Part shown: positions 21,907-32,101 of the stretch, piece by piece
Layout: every line of letters begins with the position of its first letter
How positions within the stretch are numbered: the first letter of the stretch is position 1
DNA from: Lactarius indigo
Taxonomy: Eukaryota; Basidiomycota; Agaricomycetes; Russulales; Russulaceae
DNA length: 64,000 nt
Reading direction: 5' to 3'
NCBI GenBank assembly: GCA_025766275.1
Contig: JAFKAC010000004.1
Coordinates: forward strand, 372,001 to 436,000
Notes under the pieces: model-generated
What the model saw: only the letters and a program-made list of their open reading frames with translations
Told to the model about the DNA's origin: nothing
The model's database searches: none
Position numbers and translations under genes: made by a program

Positions 21907-22479
21907 GGAACCCCCATGTCTCGAGGACGTGTGCAACTGCCCAGTGTTGCACCACATACCACCATTACACCCAACGACGACCCTGCACAGGTCCTCACAC
22001 CTGAGGGGTTCCAGGCAAATCGACAGCCCCATTACATTCCTTTCCCCATCACCGGACTGGGTGGCATAGAACAGCAGGCAAGCCACATACAGATTGTCAG
22101 AGGTGCGAGTCCATTTATCCTGGGAGTCATCCCGGGATCCCCTTATCTCTACAGCAAACCCCTCTATGCCCAACCACACCTCTCGGCTGCAAATTGTGCC
22201 TTCATTGCCCATGAGGATCTTGTTATCCTTGCCACTGACAAACTTACTGATTGCGCACTCAACCGCATTGGGGATGAGTCCCTGGTTGTGGAGGTGATGT
22301 GCTACCATGCAGCAGCCCACGAAGAGACATGCCTACAGGCACGCATCCGCCAACTCCATGCAATGATACTTTCAGCACACAAAGACAAGATGGACTGCAT
22401 CTATCACCTAGAACGCGCCAACATCTTCAGGTGCATCGAGGATGAACAGTGTGAGTGGACATCTTGTGATTTCCAGTGA
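21907..22479 (+). pseudogene. Gypsy-1 post-chromodomain tail, 3' part
   Basis: After the GGAAC duplication the Gypsy-1 reading frame resumes (DGT-PMSRGRV) and stays open to TGA 22477-22479. It aligns with 361-924 along its whole length. It ends 18 bp before the purine tract AAAAGGGGGTGG, so it is the true C-terminus of the Gypsy-1 polyprotein. The open frame can be extended upstream into the Gypsy-2 LTR, which is an artefact of the insertion. Function unknown. Confidence 0.8.
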
Positions 22480-22745
22480 GTCCAGTGTCTCATGCTGAAA
22501 AGGGGGTGGTGTTATGGTTTGCATATGAACCCTTACTGTACCGGTTGTGACTACGGCAGTAAGGTAGATTAGTCATGGACTTAGGGGATTACAATGTAGT
22601 ACGATAGGAGATTCATGCATGATTGCTGACTGACTCATGACTCGATCCTAATACTAGTAGTAGTAGTACTAGGTTTGCGTTACTTACACAATACATTGGA
22701 CGCTATGATACTGTGACTCATAGCAGCGCTTGAAAGCCTGCTCGA

Positions 22746-23521
22746 TGTCACGGACACTCTATTTGTGCCTTATTTTTCTGTATTTTTACGGATTTATTTG
22801 GTAGAGATAAGTATCCAACATTGTGCTCAAACATCCAAGTCCTTATCATTAGATGTGATAAGATGGTTAGTCACGTGTTGCCAACATGTGCACCCACCAA
22901 GCACGTGATTCTGGGATAGTAACTTCCTTATTGGTCATTACCTCTTTAGGTCACCTTCCTCATTAGTATTATAGTTTCTTATTGGACAATAAGCAGGGAA
23001 GGTTCTAGATAGCTCTAGACTATGTTGTCATAGGGTTGTGACTCATAGATAAGGACACATCATTGTTCTGTCAGCGTTAATGACTGTGCATCAGTCAACA
23101 CAATAGATAATGCTATTATTAGACATGACATGTCAGCGTCTGACTCATTACTATTACACATACCTTTAGTAACAAGGTTCAGTAGTAATTCGATCTCAGC
23201 TGCAGCAGTGTATATAAACCCTCATGTAGCATCCTGAGTGGAACCAACTTGTCCTCTTGGTTCTCCACTCAGGTGCACATTTCTTTGTACTTCCCTTTCA
23301 CTTCTCTAATATTAACTTGTCCTCTTGGTTCTCCACTCAGCATGCCACTGCGTGATCACCTTGCCTATAGTCTTGTATAAAGACTTCAAGTGTGCATATT
23401 CTCCGCAGTGACTGTACGTTCAGCATGTGACTTGTCTCCACGCTAGGCTTGAGCGTGTTACCAGTTCAGTTCACTAACACTTCCCTTGGTCTAGTTGTGC
23501 ACAATAAGTCATACCGCTACA
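22746..23521 (+). repeat. Solo LTR, family E, target duplication CTCGA
   Basis: 776 bp, TGTCACGG...GCTACA, flanked by CTCGA at 22741-22745 and 23522-23526. It has TATATAAA at 23211-23218 followed by an inverted repeat (CTGAGTGGAACCAA / TTGGTTCTCCACTCAG) and a ~27-bp direct repeat of the right arm ending at about 23272 and 23340. The promoter-hairpin layout resembles families A and C although the sequence differs. Confidence 0.9.
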
Positions 23522-23615
23522 CTCGACTTGTATTTAAGATAGCTGCGGAATACCAAGACATGCCATCTTGGTCTTCTTCAATTGTCACTTCCTTCTCTTC
23601 TGCCCTATTTGAGAG

Positions 23616-24062
23616 TGTAACGTCATCACGACATTAGCTCGACTTGAGCGTGTAAAGGTGACTCGTAACTTAGCTAATCACGCCGAAGGCATATGGCACG
23701 AAGGCAATTCCTAGATGTTCGAAGACACTAGTGGACTTAGACGGCACTCTATCTAATAGAGGCGAAGCGAGATTCAAAGACAAGAAGTGACGATTGAAGA
23801 AGACCAAGATGGCGTATCTTGGTCTTCTGCAGCTACCTTAAATACAAAAAGAGCAGGCTTTCAAGCGCTGCTATGAGTCACCGTACTGTAGCGTCCGACG
23901 TATCACGTAAGTATCACAATCCTAATACTACTACTACCTGTACTAGGATCAAGTCATCTCCCAATGCCTAACTCCTATCGTAAACTCCAAGTCCGTGACT
24001 AATCTTCCTTACCGCCATAGTCACAACTGGTACAGTAAGGGTCCGACACGAGAACTGTAACA
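23616..24062 (-). repeat. Solo LTR, family A, target duplication GAGAG
   Basis: 447 bp, inserted in reverse orientation. On the minus strand it reads TGTTACAGTTCTCG...GACGTTACA. The duplication GAGAG (23611-23615 and 24063-24067) is perfect, and the empty site TTGAGAGACTCC is visible at 7921 in the 5' LTR. It is closest to the truncated LTR at 955-1361 and is CpG-rich, so it is recent. Confidence 0.95.
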
Positions 24063-24226
24063 GAGAGACTCCAAGATCATTCAACTTCTATCTGGAGAAG
24101 TTGTTGTCTGCGTAGTGCCTGCAAGCATCTACACCTGCCTTTGCACCATATGTCCTGAGACATGCTTAGCTAAGTCAACAATCACTTTCCAAGCTCAAGT
24201 TGAGCTAACATCATGATGGCATTACA

Positions 24227-24737
24227 TATCCTATACAATTACCTAACTCTTGAATCTGAAGACAACAAGACCCTCAAGGACACCTGTGCTTTCATTGACC
24301 ACATGTTTATTGCAGCTGCTCCTGGAGGGCAAAGTGATGATTAGTGTGGAGAAGCCAGGTTAAGATAGGGGTGTACCTTGAAGTTCAACTTGCCCTACTG
24401 CTGCTGCCCTTTCAGTGAGTCATAAGCCATATGGTGACTGCAAGTCCAATAATGCCAAAAATAATGGAAAAGATAGTGAGTGATTTTGGGTGCAACTGTT
24501 TGAGGCTACCAGCTGATGCTGACTGAGACCTATCAGAATGCCCTTGAAACTGCCCACCAAGATGAGCTTTGTGCCAAGCTTTGTGTACAGGTGGTGGTAG
24601 GGCTGGGAATGGGGATGATGATAATGGGTTTGAGAATGGGGGTAATGATGAAGAGGAGTCCAGAAATGGATATGATGGTGATAACAAGTCTGAAAGTTTA
24701 AGTGGACAAGCCTGAGACACCAAATCCATGTCTGTGG
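24227..24737 (+). other. Unassigned AT-rich flank, possible coding remnant
   Basis: Just after Gypsy-1 a short stretch reads like protein on the plus strand (LYNYLTLESEDNKTLKDT..., about 24229-24340) before a TAG stop. I do not recognise it. The rest shows no gene. CpG is almost absent. Confidence 0.3.
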
Positions 24738-25106
24738 TGTAAAGGTTAGAGGCAAAAGCAATCTGGCTAAGTCTTGCTGGTCAGGTGGTGAGTAGCTGGT
24801 TCAGTCAGCAAATGAGGACATGTGAAGCTGATAGAGGATGAAAAGTTTATTCAATACATAGATGTGCTTCTTTATACAGTTTCTAAGGCAACAGAGGTAA
24901 AGCAAAGCAAAGCAAAGCAAAGCAAAGTAAATACACACAAGCCAATGAAAGCATGAAACAGGAGCTGAAAGTACAAAGGCAATGTTGAAATAGGAGGGGA
25001 AAAGGGAGTGCATGAGCCCCTATGAGACTGAGACTGAGTGGCCACAAGTGACTGGCTGTTCTCAAGGTTGAGTGTGCTGACCAAGGTGCTGACTAAAAAT
25101 CCAACA
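24738..25106 (-). repeat. Degenerate copia LTR related to Copia-2
   Basis: Both ends correspond to the Copia-2 LTR (TGTAAAGG at 24738 as at 59552; CCAACA at 25101-25106), with shared blocks such as CATGAAACAGGAG and CCCCTATGAGACT. It carries a (AGCAA)n run near 24900-24925. No target duplication was found, and CpG is depleted, so it is old. Confidence 0.6.
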
Positions 25107-25694
25107 GTCTAGACCCCAGTGATTTCAGTTAAACCCCTTGTTTAACCCCACCTTGCAATGAACATAGTGAAGCCATAGGTGGCCTTCTTGACAATATCAA
25201 CTAGGATAGATGGCAAGTCCATTTAAAAGTATCAATGGTTGGCCCAGGACTTCTGTTCAAAGAAATTAGCAAAATAGGACCTTGACTGGCCCAGGCCTAG
25301 GGTGAGTGTTCATTCTGAATGGTAATGAGAATGAATTGCTTACAATATTCCAAACAGCAATATAGCAACACCAATTATCAGAGCTGCAATATATTGTTTG
25401 TGATATGTCAGAACTAGACTTATGGTGCCAAAAAGGGCTGTTACTGTCATATGCAATAGGCAGTGACATCTAATCTGGATCCTAAATGGAAGCTGGTGCA
25501 GATCTCCCTCTTGCTGTAGTAGATCCACCTAGGCTTGCTGTGGCAGATCCCCCTCTTGCTATGGCAGATCCCCCTGGGCTTGCTGTGAAAGATCCCCCTT
25601 GTCAAATGTGAAAGTTTGAAGTCATTCTCAAAGACTCTTTACTGTACAACTATTGTCTCTTCTTTGCTCAGTCTAACATGATCCAACCATGCCC
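25107..25694. other. AT-rich stretch with a short minisatellite
   Basis: At about 25500-25606 a unit of roughly 20-25 bp (core TGTGGCAGATCCCCCT) occurs about four times with variation. No gene is visible in the remainder. Confidence 0.5.
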
Positions 25695-26035
25695 TATTGA
25701 TAAGTGACCCTTGCACACTTAGCAGCTTAAAATGGACTTATAGATTGGACTACTTCAGATTAGATTTGAGCTGCACAATCTAGGACTTCTATGACATCAC
25801 TATACAATGACATCATATAGACTACTCCAGACATTTCATTGTACTTCATTCCTTTGTTCTTCTTTGAGTGTTACCTTTATTATGATGTCACTATGATATC
25901 ATTTAGCTCTGGATTCTCCTTGTTCTCCCTTCCTTGTTCTCAAAACATCCACTCCTTTGTCCATTTTAGAACAATAACTTACCCTGTATTCTGTGACTAG
26001 TGTTACTTACATTGTACTATTGTCACCCTTTGTAG

Positions 26036-26515
26036 AAGTCAAGCAGTGAGAACTGATGTTAACATTACAGAGGAGGGAACATACCTGGCACACAAGCAGT
26101 GAGAACTGATGTGGATCAGGAGCATACATGATACACTACTTATACTGTTTACAGGTGTGACACTACTACAAGGATGTAACATAGGGTCACAAAGTACAAG
26201 GGATGTTGTTCTACATGTGGACAAAAGGAGTGTACAGATGGAGAACAAGGAGTGTGAAAATAAGAACAGTCCAGACTGAAATGATACAATAAAGATATAG
26301 CTAAAGAAAGGACAAAGGTGTAGTACAATGACAGGTCTAGAGTAGTCTGCATGGTGTCATAGTACAGTGATGTCATAGATAAGTAAATACAAGGCATTTA
26401 AGATTGTACAGATCAAATATCTAATCTACATGTCCTGTATATCTAATCTAAAGCAGTCCATGCTGCAAGTCCAGTCTGTATGAGCTGCTAAGTGCACAAG
26501 GGTCACTTATCAACA
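26036..26515 (-). repeat. Copia-1-family LTR inserted in reverse inside another copy
   Basis: Reverse complement of the Copia-1 LTR, ending with GGTCACTTATCAACA at 26515. The LTR 3' terminal ~90 bp are missing at the left junction, so no target duplication can be confirmed. Confidence 0.75.
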
Positions 26516-26593
26516 GTATAAGTAGAGTACCATGTATGCTCCTGGTCCACATCAATTCTCACTGCTTGTGTGCCAGGTATGTTCCCTCCCTTC

Positions 26594-26937
26594 TGTCATG
26601 CACACATGACATCACGGTCACAATGTGGACACGTCACATCGATTGCCAACGGTATTGTCTTCTTCTGCCAGCTCAGTAGCCACATATCATGAGATTCTGC
26701 CAGCTCATTAGGAGCTTCATAAATACAGAAAATAGTCCCGAAAACCACAGTATGTATGAGTACTTAAGATGTAGCCATAGAGTAGTACAAGCTTGTCTAC
26801 TCTTTGTCCTTTGAATCCAGTGCTTATCCTCTCACTTGTGTGTTCCCTGAGCATACCAAGTCAGCATCTTTTAACTTGTGAAATAACAAGTCATCATTCA
26901 CGCTCAGAGTCACAGACAGTCAGCTGGTACCGTGACA
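26594..26937 (+). repeat. Solo LTR, Gypsy-2-like family D, target duplication CCTTC
   Basis: 344 bp, TGTCATGC...CGTGACA, flanked by CCTTC at 26589-26593 and 26938-26942. It shares the Gypsy-2 LTR start, the CCCGAAAACC block, the TATA region and the TTGTCTACTCTT transcript-start motif. Confidence 0.85.
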
Positions 26938-27410
26938 CCTTCAATGTATAACATCAGTTCTCACTGCTTGTGTGCCAGACTTCCACTCTGCTTTACTCTG
27001 CTTGACACCCCCTGTGCTGCTTCCAATCACCCTCTATATCTCACCACAGACTTCTTAGCCCTCTGTGAGTATAGTCTCTATGTGTACTGTTCATCAGCCC
27101 CAACACAACCCATACACAACTCCAACCCCAAAACACTACCCTCTACCCCAAAAACTCAACCTTCCACTCCCATGCCACCCCTCAGACCTGCATTGATAGC
27201 CCACACACATATCTCTGCCCCTGACTCATGCCACCCCCTGCCCAGTCTGATAGATAAGCTTAAGGCCCTGTTCCAGGAAGATACCCCAATCCACCTGCAT
27301 TTCTCATTGGTCAGATGGTCTGACATAGGCAATGTAGTATTAACAGGTGGCCTAACTGGCACAGTACACCAGCTACTTGAACACAAACAACAGATACAAT
27401 CAGCAATTGC

Positions 27411-28135
27411 TGTTATGGATCACACAGACTCATGATCATTGATGTGGACACTTACTACTTATGGATGTGGCACCAGTAGTAAGGGATAATCTGTCATGGA
27501 CTCAAGGTGAATATATCACATGTATGATAGTTATGACTTGATCCTAGTAGTAGTTGTACTAGGGTTTGCTCTGTTTACACAATTTATAGAACACTTACAG
27601 GTAGCACTTTAAAGCCTGTCTACACATGTATTTAGGTTGGTGTCTGAAGACCAAGATATGCCATCTTGGTCTTCTTAAATCACTACTTGTCTTTCATCTC
27701 TTTGCAACTCACCTCATTCTCTGAGGTCTGTCAGAAAATTCTGTATTGCCTTATAATTGATTTGCCTTATAATATCATTGTAAGGGTCTTATGATAAAGT
27801 TTGGGATTATAAGATGCCACCAGAAAAGGTTACATAATAAAATATTACCATAATCAAATCTTAATCTCCTTACAAACCAAATTAAGATCCCATTTATAAT
27901 AAAATCACCCTTGCTTAGAATGGTTATAAGGTTTTGGGCCATTATGTTGCATTATATCATTATAAACCCCTACATGAATTTTCTGACATCATACACTGCC
28001 TTTGCACAAGGTGCCTGTGAGCATCCTATTCACCTTCAAGCCTTACCCTCATGTGCACCTTCAAGTGTCACTTTCTGTCAAGATGATTGTTGCCCCATTG
28101 AGCTCAAGTCAAGTTAATGTTGTAGCAGTGTTACA
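27411..28135 (+). repeat. Solo LTR, family A-like, with an internal MITE; target duplication ATTGC
   Basis: TGTTATGG...GTTACA, flanked by perfect ATTGC (27406-27410 and 28136-28140). It retains the GAAGACCAAGA/TCTTGGTCTTC hairpin near 27647. Without the inserted AT-rich element it is about 467 bp, as expected. Confidence 0.85.
27730..27987. mobile_element. MITE-like AT-rich element with 12-bp terminal inverted repeats
   Basis: 258 bp bounded by GTCAGAAAATTC and its complement GAATTTTCTGAC, inserted inside an LTR whose sequence continues on both sides. It contains repeated TTATAA motifs and no coding capacity. A clear target duplication is not visible, so the superfamily is open. Confidence 0.65.
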
Positions 28136-28264
28136 ATTGCAGCACACTTGTTGATCCCTCCCCCCCTCCTCACCATCAATAGAAAATGGTCCAAAATTCT
28201 CATCAACAATGTCCCAACCAGAGTCACCCCCAACACTGGACCTGTCTCACCTCATGACTGCTAT

Positions 28265-28758
28265 TGTTACAGACTTGTTATTGTGACTCACAGCTGGTTA
28301 TGACTACAGCCCAGCATTGGTATTAGTCATGGACTCTTACATTGTATCAGTTAGCATAGTAGTTTACATGTGATTGTGACTCATGCATGACTCATTCCTA
28401 GGATAGCTGTACTAGGGTTCAAGCTAGTTACACTACTGGTCTCCTATTGTTTTAGTGGCACTTTAAAGCTCACACATATTTGTATAAGTAGTTGTCCTAG
28501 AAGACCAAGAGTCCCCATCTTGGTCTTCTTCAATCCACCATCTTGACTTGTCTTTTGTCTGCCTTAGTCTTCAACTAAGTGTGCTTCTGCTTCTATCAAC
28601 CAAGGGTAGAGCTTCTTCATCTTTTTCTGCAGCATGTGCTAGTAGAGCCCCTGTTCAGCCTGTGTTGGGTTGACACATGATCCCCATTCACTTGATATTC
28701 ACTAAGTTAATTATGCCACCACAAGTTCAAGTCAGACTAACACCTGTGGAGCGTAACA
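28265..28758 (+). repeat. Solo LTR, family C
   Basis: 494 bp, TGTTACAG...GCGTAACA. Flanks GCTAT (28260-28264) and GCCAT (28759-28763) form a target duplication with one C/T difference. It is CpG-poor compared with the copies at 10004 and 32116. Confidence 0.85.
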
Positions 28759-28833
28759 GCCATCTGGCACTCCTCACACATAACCCTGCATATGCTGCCC
28801 TTTCAGTTACCCGAAAGCTAAGTTGGGTCCATC

Positions 28834-29838
28834 TGTTACGTCCATGGTTTGCCTTATTCATTTTTCTTCTTTTCTCTCCTTGTCTTGTGACCAATTGGTG
28901 CCACGTGATGGCACATGCTGCACTGTACAGCAGAGTCATTGTGACTTACTTCTATTTATATTCTTGGACCCATGGTCATCTCAGAGATGACTCATGTGTC
29001 CTTATTGTTGACTCATACAAGGGGCTAGCCCTATGCTAGCTCTATTGTTCTTTACTTTATGACTCATTGCACGGTCCTCGTATTTCCCATGACTCATCAT
29101 TTATGGTACTATGACTTGTCATTACTCAGACTGCCTACTTATGGTGTCTGGGACTCCTATTGTTCTCTTTTACTATAAGTACCAAGATGTCACGATCACG
29201 TGACATCACGGTCACGCGTCACAAACGCCAGCGAACAAGTATTGCGAAAGATTGACGCAAAGTTTCAGAAGTAGCACACCTTATGGTGTTCTCATGTATG
29301 TGTCATAGAAAACAGCCATGTAAACCCCAGTATTGTATGAGTATAAGAGTAGTCAAGTAGCCAAGTAGATAACTTGTCTACTCTTAGTCCATTGAATCCA
29401 ATCTACAGTTGCCTTGTCATCCCTTGTCCGAATTCCCCTCTCTCGTGCGATTGCCTTCGGCTTGAGCCACGAAACCCCTAACTTTAACTTAGTCCTTGAC
29501 TAAGTCTCAACTCTACTTGCCCTCGCCTTGGGCCCGAACTCGAACACGTCACGGACAGTCCGTTGGAACCGTGACATAAGACATCTGTGGGCTGTAGGCC
29601 TCAGACTTGTCTTGTATCTTATGGTACTTGGTGAATAAAACTCGTGATTTGAACCCCTCTTCTCTCATCAGAAACTATCCAAGTTCTCTTCAAACTTGGT
29701 ACTCTTTGAACTCAAGAACAGGCTAACTTTGACAGATCTCTAAGTCATCCCTGACTTAGAGAATACAACTCATTTAGTTCTTTGTCAACCTAGTGACCTT
29801 TGCTCAAGTTGAGCAAATGTCCCTACCATGATGTAACA
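28834..29838 (+). repeat. Solo LTR, family F, split by a family D LTR
   Basis: TGTTACGTCC...GATGTAACA. Without the insertion it is about 611 bp. Flanks CCATC and GCGCA do not match, so one side may have been lost. It separates the LINE fragment from the MULE remnant. Confidence 0.6.
29188..29576 (+). repeat. Solo LTR, Gypsy-2-like family D, CpG-rich
   Basis: 389 bp, TGTCACGATCACG...CCGTGACA. Flanks CAAGA (29183-29187) and TAAGA (29577-29581) form a duplication with one C/T change. It retains many CpG sites inside a CpG-poor host LTR, so it is younger. Confidence 0.88.
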
Positions 29839-30626
29839 GCGCACATGCCAAACCTTCCCAGATTGATTGCACTTGCATCATCTTGGGGGCCACTACCTCC
29901 ACTTCAATTCATTGATTGCTGTTCCTGAAGAAATGGGCAACAGTGGTGACATGTTTACAGAGCTCCACCCTGGGCCAGTCTGGGCAGTTGCAGGACTGCG
30001 TGCTAAGCTTAACAAAATATGTATGCAATGAATGTGCAGATAGCACAGTATATTGGCCGTTGCCTAGTTTATGAATTGACTTGGTGTTAATTTCCGGAGT
30101 TTTCACAAGAATTTCCTTGTGACACTTAGCAGCTAGGTTTAGACCTTTAAACCCTAGTTCCTGGTGGAGATGCTGAATTGCATAAGATAGGGGCATAACT
30201 GTAATGAGTGTGTGGATGAGATGGTCCACATGCCGATTCCTCTTTCCCTTAAGCCACTTAGATTTTAGGATGTGATGGTAACTAGATAGGCATAGATTTG
30301 AGTGATCCTGACTGATAATTTGTGTGATAAGACTACTTACACCTCAATAAGCATGTTTGTGTCCCCTTCTTGGAAGATCGTCCAATTCTGTCTTGAAATC
30401 CCTGCCCAAAGGGGCACAATGTCCATCCAATGGGTCTCAAGATATTTGACAAAGCTTTCAGGTACTGAATCATCAGTCTGGATCCAATCCCACACAGAAT
30501 AAAATGTTGATTGATCAGACATTTTGACCCATTCTTTGACATGTTCCCAAAGTATTGGGAATTCTTCCATGTGGAAGTGCATCTGCATGGCATGGAGCAC
30601 ATGCCACCAGCACAATAGAAGTGTGG

Positions 30627-31436
30627 TGTTACGCTTGCACAGGTGTAGTGTCCGACTTGGACAGTTCTGTGGGAACACTGTGCTCCAAATTGTCAGCCAA
30701 CTTACAGAGAAGGGTGAATACAGCCAAAGCATCCCCTAGTCAACAAAGGTACTAGCAGCACTCTATCAGGCAAAAGCACTGAGAGGCAGAGAATGGCAGA
30801 TAAGAGAAGAAAGGGGTATTGGCAGACAGCCAAAGGAGTGGCAAACAGCCCAGCTCAAAAGATGAAGGGAAAAAAGCTGCAAACAGCAGGTGCAATTCTG
30901 CAAGATCTCAAGCTAAGGAGTCAGGGATACAAGCCACCCTACTTATACTCCTCAGCTCTATGGTTCAAACTCAGAAACCCTAATACAACGATCCTAGGGT
31001 GAGTAATTGTACAGTAAGAGTGTCATTGGGAATGTGTAAGTATCAGTCAGCATACAGTTGGTCAACCAATCAGAACAGAACATCAGTCATTGTATCATAA
31101 CAGTGTAATCATCTATGAGTAATCCACAGCCAGTATCAGTCATCAGGTACCAAACATCAGTCAGCCAGGCACAAGCTCATCTGGACTCTTCTGGTGCATT
31201 CTAGCCAGGTCACATGCCAGGGTTATGTGACGGGCAACTTGTCTTTGCTCTATCTGAGCCAATGGAACCTACAATTCTGTGCATCATCGCAGAAGGTCCA
31301 GTGATATTGCAGGCCAGGGCACTTAGCTCATGGTTTATGGCTTATCTCAGCCTTTTCTTCATCATCCTCTTCTTCCTCATGTGATTGTGTCCTTCATATT
31401 GCCATTTGTTGAGATCACAAGGGTGAAACCATAACA
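30627..31436 (-). repeat. Solo LTR, family G, target duplication TGTGG
   Basis: 810 bp in reverse orientation; on the plus strand TGTTACGC...CATAACA. TGTGG at 30622-30626 and 31437-31441 is perfect, and the insertion lies within the MULE transposase core. Confidence 0.9.
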
Positions 31437-32101
31437 TGTGGTGTCCAGATACATGGCCTTTACAGCATTCATTTGCACCTTGTCACAATCACTCATTGTG
31501 ATCTGTGGTATCATTTCAGGGCTGCAATTTTTTACGAAATTGAGAAAAAATTGTATTGTCACTTCTATGCCATTTGATGACAACATCCATGTGATAGGAA
31601 CACCTGCCAGATGGAAATGGAGTAAGCAATGGAGTAAGCATCTATAAATGGAAAAGCGCCACAAAGCACACCATGGCCCCACAAATCCCTCACAACCAGG
31701 GTGAACAGTTGGACCCCTATGTACTGTGTTGTATTGTGAGTAGCATCTACTGACAAAAAATTGGAGCCAAGTGCTCAGAAGCAGTCCCTCTGGTACTCAG
31801 TTTGAATGTATAGAACAAAAGAATCTGGAGATAGACCAGATTTGGGGGGAGGGGATCCCTCTTGTCCCTCAGGATGGCCTCAGCACCACATTGCCAGAGC
31901 TAAGTGACCCAAAGCCTAACAGAGATTGCATCATTATCATCCAGGCGAATTTCATCATTCTCCACTATCTGATGGAGGTGGCTGATGTCACACATGGTCA
32001 TGTGGTAATCACAATCCATCAGCTTGCAGGATTCACATATGCATTGCAACTAGGCACAATAGCCATTCCATTAGCTCAGCAAAAAAAAATTAGTCATCAC
32101 T

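Larger units (their letters stand above)
7681..24226 (+). mobile_element. Gypsy-1: degenerate Ty3/gypsy chromovirus with nested insertions
   Basis: Parts in order: truncated 5' LTR (7681-8086), self-primer site (8089-8099), gag (to 10581, split by a solo LTR), pol with protease, RT, RNase H, integrase and chromodomain (10680-14233), post-chromodomain tail (14234-14673 and 21907-22479, split by Gypsy-2), purine tract AAAAGGGGGTGG, and a 3' LTR (22510-24226, split by two solo LTRs). Without insertions the 3' LTR is 484 bp, and the 5' LTR lacks exactly its first 78 bp, lost at the Copia-1 junction. Many CGA-to-TGA stops and a few indels make it inactive. Differences between its two LTRs are largely CG to TG/CA changes. 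Confidence 0.88.
22510..24226 (+). repeat. Gypsy-1 3' LTR carrying two nested solo LTRs
   Basis: TGTTATGGTT...ATTACA. Removing 22746-23526 and 23616-24067 leaves 484 bp that align with the 5' LTR. The insertions are at the promoter (after CTCGA) and just after the transcript-start hairpin (after GAGAG). Confidence 0.9.
25695..27096 (+). repeat. Copia-1-family LTR, CpG-depleted, split by two later insertions
   Basis: The Copia-1 LTR sequence runs 25695-26035, resumes at 26516-26593, and ends at 26938-27096 (TTCATCA). It is interrupted by an inverted copy of the same LTR and by a solo chromovirus LTR. Nearly all CpG sites of Copia-1 are changed here, so this copy is much older. Confidence 0.75.
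27097..28833 (+). pseudogene. LINE ORF1-like fragment dissected by LTRs
   Basis: Three pieces join in one frame once the LTRs are removed: 27097-27410 (LIDKLKALFQED..., FSLVRWSDIGNVVL), 28136-28264 (KWSKILINNVPTRVTP) and 28759-28833 (HLALLTHNPAYAALSVTRKLSWV). The RW(S)-x-GN-(V/I) and WSK-NNVPT patterns recall the RNA-binding ORF1 protein of fungal Tad/L1-like non-LTR elements. That assignment is from memory of the family and was not tested. No endonuclease or RT part is present. Confidence 0.5.

Noticed and set aside
24900..24926. (AGCAA)n run as a possible regulatory array
   Set aside because: A simple microsatellite inside an old LTR fragment.
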